Origin: Faecalibacillus faecis
GTDB taxonomy: Bacteria > Bacillota_I > Bacilli_A > Erysipelotrichales > Coprobacillaceae
Assembly (NCBI RefSeq): GCF_003024675.1
Contig: NZ_PYLP01000006.1
Coordinates: forward strand, 1 to 64,000
Length of the DNA stretch: 64,000 bases
Reading direction: 5' to 3'
This document shows, piece after piece, positions 60,742-64,000 of this stretch. The translations under genes and the position numbers were made by a program. Positions within the stretch are counted from its first letter, which is position 1. The number at the start of each line of letters is the position of its first letter. Under the pieces are notes generated by a model that was given only the letters and a program-made list of their open reading frames with translations, was not told the origin of the DNA and searched no databases.

Positions 60742-60921
60742 ATAAAACAGATATTTATAAAGCAGTTAAGGAAGAAAAGCAAAAAGATTCTACTGTTTCT
60801 GTTTCTAGTGTGCTGAAAAAATTAGATGTAAGCAGATCAGGATTCTATGATTATTTGAAAAGAGTTCCAAGTAAAACCAAATTAAGAAAAGAAAGAATTA
60901 CAAAAGAAATCAAGAAAATCC
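60732..60921 (+). pseudogene. IS3-family OrfB, N-terminal fragment
   Basis: In the -1 frame: DIYKAVKEEKQKDSTVSVSSVLKKLDVSRSGFYDYLKRVPSK and up to KKIH, the usual OrfB start. The DDE domain is absent. Normally produced by frameshifting from orfA. Confidence 0.8.
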
Positions 60922-60922
60922 A

Positions 60923-61105
60923 TTGTTATCTGAAAAATATGAGGATTATCATGCAATTTATGCATTTGCACATATTCTTGAAAGATATTTGTGTAAAGAA
61001 CAACTGTCAGAAAAAATATATTGTTTATCACAAAGAAATTTAGAATTATTAAAGAGAAATGAAAAAATATTTGATGAAATAGTTAAAAATTCATATAAAA
61101 ATTGA
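60923..61105 (+). pseudogene. 3' end of an unidentified gene joined to the IS relic
   Basis: A different frame right after the orfB break reads LSEKYEDYHAIYAFAHILERYLCKEQLSEKIYCLSQRNLELLKRNEKIFDEIVKN and ends at 61105. It looks like a genuine protein C-terminus with no start of its own, so probably the tail of a gene cut by the IS-linked rearrangement. Family unknown. Confidence 0.4.
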
Positions 61106-61251
61106 TAAGTCAAAAAGAGTTACTTAAGATAAAATAGAGGTCAAGCATAACAATGTTTTTTCTGATATTATCATTTTTTATTGCTTGAATAGAAAGATAT
61201 AACATGAGATAATATTCATTGGAAAGAAATATCAATGGGAGGATAAATATC

Positions 61252-61869
61252 ATGAATTTAATTTCGGAAAGTTATAGTATTGTTAAATTTTTATTTAATA
61301 TTAATGACTTAAGAAATCTCAAAAGTATATTTCAACATGGAATATTATCTAAAAATGAAAAATTAATACGTGATATTTCTTCAACGGATTTATCAAATCC
61401 AGATGTTCAAAAAAGACGTGATGATAAAAGAATTCCAAATCATGGAATGCTCCATGATTATGCTAATTTATATTTTAATCCTAGAAATCCAATGATGTAT
61501 TACTTAATAAATCATAAAAAAATAGATGATTTATGTATTGTTTGTGTTGATAAAAGAGTTCTTGATTTAGAAGGAACTGTTGTATCAGATCGTAATGCTG
61601 CATCAGAATTGGCAGCTTTTGAATCAGCTGATAAAGGCAAAAGATATATTAAATTTTCTAAAGTTTTTGCAAAATATTGGACGAGTGATAACCCATTAGA
61701 ACAGTATGAAAATAAACAAATACAATGTGCAGAGGTTTTGGTTCTCAATAAAGTGCCCGTAGAATATTTGATAGGTGTTATTGTTTGTAATGAAAATGCA
61801 AAACAAAAAGTAGAGGATTTGAATTTAAATATTCAAGTGATTATTCGTAAAGAATTATTTTTTCAATAG
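61252..61869 (+). CDS. darT: DarT toxin, DNA ADP-ribosyltransferase
   Basis: 205 aa from ATG 61252 (GGGAGGATAAATATC upstream). DarT/DUF4433 hallmarks: LRNLKSIFQHGILSKNE, RRDDKRIPNHGMLHDYANLYFNPRNPMMYYLI (NAD-binding and substrate loop), CIVCVDKRVL, and AEVLVLNKVPVEYL with the catalytic Glu. The family modifies thymidine on single-stranded DNA, blocking replication, and acts in phage defence. The antitoxin gene begins 15 bp downstream. Confidence 0.9.
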   Translation: MNLISESYSIVKFLFNINDLRNLKSIFQHGILSKNEKLIRDISSTDLSNPDVQKRRDDKRIPNHGMLHDYANLYFNPRNPMMYYLINHKKIDDLCIVCVDKRVLDLEGTVVSDRNAASELAAFESADKGKRYIKFSKVFAKYWTSDNPLEQYENKQIQCAEVLVLNKVPVEYLIGVIVCNENAKQKVEDLNLNIQVIIRKELFFQ

Positions 61870-61884
61870 AAAGGAGGCAGTCAT

Positions 61885-62985
61885 ATGATTAGAATTAAAC
61901 TAGGAGATATTTTTGAATCAGAGATGAAAACCCTAGTTAATACTATTAACTGTGTTGGTGTCATGGGTAAAGGAATTGCTAAAATTTATAAAGACAGATA
62001 TCCAAAAATGTTTGAAGAATATAAGGATATGTGTACTAAAAAGTTAATTCATACAGGTTATTTATATCCTTATTATGAAGATAATTCTGTAAAAATTTTA
62101 AACTTTCCAACAAAACAACATTGGCGTTCTCCTTCTAAGCTTGAATATATTCAAGAAGGATTAAATTGGTTTATTCAAAATTATGAAAGATTAAAAATCA
62201 CATCTATTGCATTTCCTCCTTTAGGTTGTGGTAATGGTGGACTTGATTGGGAAACTGTTGGACCACTCATGTATCAATCTTTAAAAGATCTGCCAATAGA
62301 TATTGAAATCTATGCACCTTTTGGAACAGAAAAAAGTAAATTACAGGTTGAGTTTTTATTGGTTAATGAAAATAAGGTGAATAAAACAGGTGTTATTTAT
62401 GAGAAAATAAATAATAACTGGCTACTGGTATTACAGCTTATAAAGAAATTAGAAGAATCTGAATATAACATTAAAGTAGGAAGAACAATTTTTCAAAAAA
62501 TATGTTATGTTTTATCAAGATATGGGACTGATATAGGTGTGGAATTTTCAAAAGGAACATATGGTCCATACAGTGCAGATATAAAGAAAATAATTACAAT
62601 TCTTTCAAACAATAATTTAATTTATGAAAAAGAATATGGAAAAATGATGCTTATAACAGTGAGTAAGGATTTTAAGATAGATAAATCATTATATTCACAA
62701 AAAGATATAGAAAATGTAAATAAAACGTTTCAATTATTTAAAAGGGTGAAGGATACAAATCAAGCAGAATTGATTACGACTATTTTATTTTCATTTGATA
62801 GTTTAAAAGAAACTTATCATGAGGTGACTGAAAATATGATATATCAATATATTCTTGAATGGAAAAAAAGATTTAGTGGTTATCAAAGTGAATTAAAAAT
62901 TAGAGAACTTATTAAGTCACTGACTGGAATGAATTTAATTGCTACTGATTATACTAAAGATTATGTAGACGATATGCTTTTTTAA
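61885..62985 (+). CDS. darG: DarG antitoxin, macrodomain ADP-ribosylglycohydrolase
   Basis: 366 aa. N-terminal macrodomain (1-155): VNTINCVGVMGKGIAKIYKDRYP, HTGYLYPYYEDNSVKILNFPTKQHWRSPSKLEYIQEGL, IAFPPLGCGNGGLDWETVGPLM, the residues that bind and remove ADP-ribose from DNA. C-terminal domain (about 175-366), helical, binds the toxin in relatives (KICYVLSRYGTDIGVEFSKGTYGPYSADIKKII). AGAAAGGAGGCAGTCAT ribosome site. Confidence 0.93.
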   Translation: MIRIKLGDIFESEMKTLVNTINCVGVMGKGIAKIYKDRYPKMFEEYKDMCTKKLIHTGYLYPYYEDNSVKILNFPTKQHWRSPSKLEYIQEGLNWFIQNYERLKITSIAFPPLGCGNGGLDWETVGPLMYQSLKDLPIDIEIYAPFGTEKSKLQVEFLLVNENKVNKTGVIYEKINNNWLLVLQLIKKLEESEYNIKVGRTIFQKICYVLSRYGTDIGVEFSKGTYGPYSADIKKIITILSNNNLIYEKEYGKMMLITVSKDFKIDKSLYSQKDIENVNKTFQLFKRVKDTNQAELITTILFSFDSLKETYHEVTENMIYQYILEWKKRFSGYQSELKIRELIKSLTGMNLIATDYTKDYVDDMLF

Positions 62986-63002
62986 AATAAGTTTGGAATT
63001 AT

Positions 63003-63038
63003 AAGAACAGCTTTGTAGAGAGTTGTTCTTTTTTTATG
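63003..63038 (+). terminator. Terminator of darTG
   Basis: AAGAACAGC...GTTGTTCTT hairpin followed by seven T residues, shortly after the darG stop. Confidence 0.8.
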
Positions 63039-63046
63039 AATAAAGA

Positions 63047-63244
63047 ATGGAGTTGAATCAATTGATAAAGAAAAATATAAAAGAAATTCAAAAGTTAAAA
63101 TCGCAAAAACAAATAAAACTCAATAAAAGAAATCAGTTAGATGAAGAAATTAATCTCATTAATTTACACCTCAAAGATTTAAATAATTTGAAGAATCAGT
63201 ATGAAAAACTTGAAAAAATACTGATTATTTTTTTGATGGTTTAA
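63047..63244 (+). CDS. Small coiled-coil protein, 65 aa
   Basis: Lys/Asn/Leu-rich coiled coil (IQKLKSQKQIKLNKRNQLDEEINLINLHLKDLNNLKNQYEKLEK). ATG 63047 lacks a ribosome site; TTG 63061 has GGAG at good spacing and may be the true start. Small coiled-coil genes of this type accompany mobilisation genes. Unassigned. Confidence 0.45.
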   Translation: MELNQLIKKNIKEIQKLKSQKQIKLNKRNQLDEEINLINLHLKDLNNLKNQYEKLEKILIIFLMV

Positions 63245-63265
63245 ATAATGGAGGATAATAAAAAG

Positions 63266-63460
63266 ATGAAATTTAAAGTTGAAATTATAGAAATATTGCA
63301 ATATCAGGAAGTGATTGAAGACAAAGATGAACAGAAAGCTTTACAGAAATTAAAAGAGAAATATCATGATCAGGGAATCATTCTTAATGAAGAAAATTAT
63401 GTATAAACCGATTTTAAGGCCATAGAAAAAATGAAAAAGAAAGATGAATATGTTAGATAA
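63266..63460 (+). pseudogene. DpnD/PcfM-like protein with internal TAA
   Basis: 46 codons from ATG 63266 (GGAGGATAATAAAAAG): KFKVEIIEILQYQEVIEDKDEQKALQKLKEKYHDQGIILNEENYV, the DpnD/PcfM pattern of conjugative elements. A TAA at 63404-63406 is followed in the same frame by TDFKAIEKMKKKDEYVR and a second stop at 63458-63460, matching the family's usual D-F-K ending. Again a single in-frame nonsense change. Confidence 0.65.
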
Positions 63461-63635
63461 TGATCTTTCGTATGGTCAATTAAAATTCTTTATAAAAGAG
63501 ATTTATTTCTATGTCCTGAATTGTAGCAAGCAAGGACTTTTGCCGTCAAAAGTCAGCCTGTTAGGGGAAATCCCCCTAATACCCCATGAAGGAGAAATGA
63601 ATTATGGAGTATATAAAACTATTTGTTGTATTTGA
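63453..63635 (+). CDS. Short ORF over oriT-like hairpins (doubtful)
   Basis: MLDNDLSYGQLKFFIKEIYFYVLNCSKQGLLPSKVSLLG... looks like the start of a real ICE protein followed by translation of non-coding hairpin DNA. It may be a truncated gene. Confidence 0.3.
   Translation, partial: LDNDLSYGQLKFFIKEIYFYVLNCSKQGLLPSKVSLLGEIPLIPHEGEMNYGVYKTICCI
63535..63583 (+). other. oriT-like hairpin pair
   Basis: GACTTTTG-CCGT-CAAAAGTC (63535-63554) followed by TTAGGGG-AAATC-CCCCTAA (63561-63579) and a CCCC stretch. Sequences of this style lie just upstream of relaxase genes in Firmicutes mobilisable elements; a relaxase start follows 120 bp later. Origin-of-transfer function is inference. Confidence 0.4.
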
Positions 63636-63777
63636 ATTAGGTGCCTTATGTGGTGCTGTTATCATGTGTATGCTACAAGGTGGTCGATATATAATGGCAA
63701 CAACTTCTATATGGGCAGTTAAGTACAGTTTAAAAGATGTTCTTGATTATGCTTCTAATCCTATAGTGCTAGTATAA
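63604..63777 (+). pseudogene. DUF3789-like peptide fused to relaxase N-terminus
   Basis: ATG 63604 (GAAGGAGAAATGAATT): EYIKLFVVFELGALCGAVIMCMLQGGR resembles DUF3789 small membrane proteins of ICEs. In the same frame MATTSIWAVKYSLKDVLDYASNP then reads as the start of a MobA/MobL-type relaxase (normally M-A-T/I-T-x-I...DYxxNP), ending at TAA 63775-63777. Both look truncated by deletion. Confidence 0.6.
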
Positions 63778-63849
63778 ATTTAGTACCAGTTAAACAGAAA
63801 TATTTCTAAAAAGGATGATGTAAATAATTTGATGATACAAAGAACGATA

Positions 63850-64000
63850 AAGAAAATATAGATTTAAAAGATGCCGTTGAAATATTAAAAAAAGCAATGA
63901 GCATAGTAAGCAGCCAGTAAATGTCCTCTATGAAGCTATTAAAGAATATATAGAAGAAAGTACTGGTATTAAAACTGTTTCTTTAAGAGCTGTAACTCAA
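63850..64000 (+). pseudogene. IS3-family transposase fragment at window edge
   Basis: KDAVEILKKAMSIVSSQ ends an OrfA-like frame, preceded by a slippery A-run (ATTAAAAAAAGC); another frame continues KQPVNVLYEAIKEYIEESTGIKTVSLRAVTQ, an OrfB-like start, to the end of the window. Bases 63778-63849 hold no recognisable gene. Remainder lies outside. Confidence 0.5.

Larger units (their letters stand above)
60379..60921 (+). mobile_element. Truncated IS3-family element (IS150 style)
   Basis: Intact orfA and the start of orfB survive; the rest of orfB (DDE catalytic domain) is missing from about 60921, where sequence changes to unrelated coding DNA. Left end approximated at the TGTACAAG motif. Inactive. 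Confidence 0.75.

Overview
This 64 kb window is low-GC chromosomal DNA of a Bacillota (Firmicutes) bacterium. Gene families, strong AGGAGG ribosome sites, TTGACA/TATAAT promoters and a HrcA/CIRCE site support this. The style of the genes suggests a gut member of the Erysipelotrichia, but that placement is inference. It carries one apparently complete temperate siphophage, scars of two conjugative or mobilisable elements, an IS3 relic and several host genes broken by single lesions.

Left host arm (1-11053): the end of a 23S rRNA and a 5S rRNA; a vitamin B6 locus (MocR-type pdxR divergent from pdxS-pdxT); an AraC regulator and a GH13 glucosidase, each broken by one in-frame stop codon; a MerR regulator reading toward a 2,4-diaminopentanoate dehydrogenase-like gene from a classic 19-bp-spacer promoter; and a two-component system flanked by two tiny membrane-peptide ORFs.

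Prophage (about 11054-51977): bounded by a 17-bp direct repeat with a second 24-bp repeat pair nested just inside. Leftward lysogeny block: integrase, two-TM protein, membrane-tethered Mrr-type nuclease, unknown 277-aa protein, S24 repressor. Rightward early block: Cro-like gene, a leader with a very long RNA stem, small DNA-binding proteins, a 3D-domain gene with an internal TGA, then a replication and recombination set (SMC-like ATPase, Sak4-like ATPase, DUF669, DEAD helicase, primase-helicase, a GC-rich origin-like island, RusA) and small accessory genes including LemA plus a two-TM partner. Late block: ArpU-like regulator, a DUF2335 moron, terminases, portal, head, tail with a probable -1 frameshift extending the tail tube protein, tape measure, tail tip, a hairpin array before two fibre genes, and a holin/amidase lysis cassette.

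Right host arm (51978-64000): YczE-type membrane protein; AzlCD amino-acid exporter; a collapsed conjugative element (TcpD, DUF6037, ArdA and integrase fragments); CIRCE-controlled hsp20; a frameshifted LuxR regulator; a secreted cell-surface protein with an N-terminal eukaryote-like ubiquitin domain; MarR plus TSUP transporter; a truncated IS3 element; the DarTG toxin-antitoxin pair; and relics of a mobilisable element (DpnD/PcfM, DUF3789, relaxase start). The most striking items are the secreted ubiquitin-like protein, the alternative-pairing phage leader, the GC island, the hairpin array at the fibre genes and the tail-tube frameshift.
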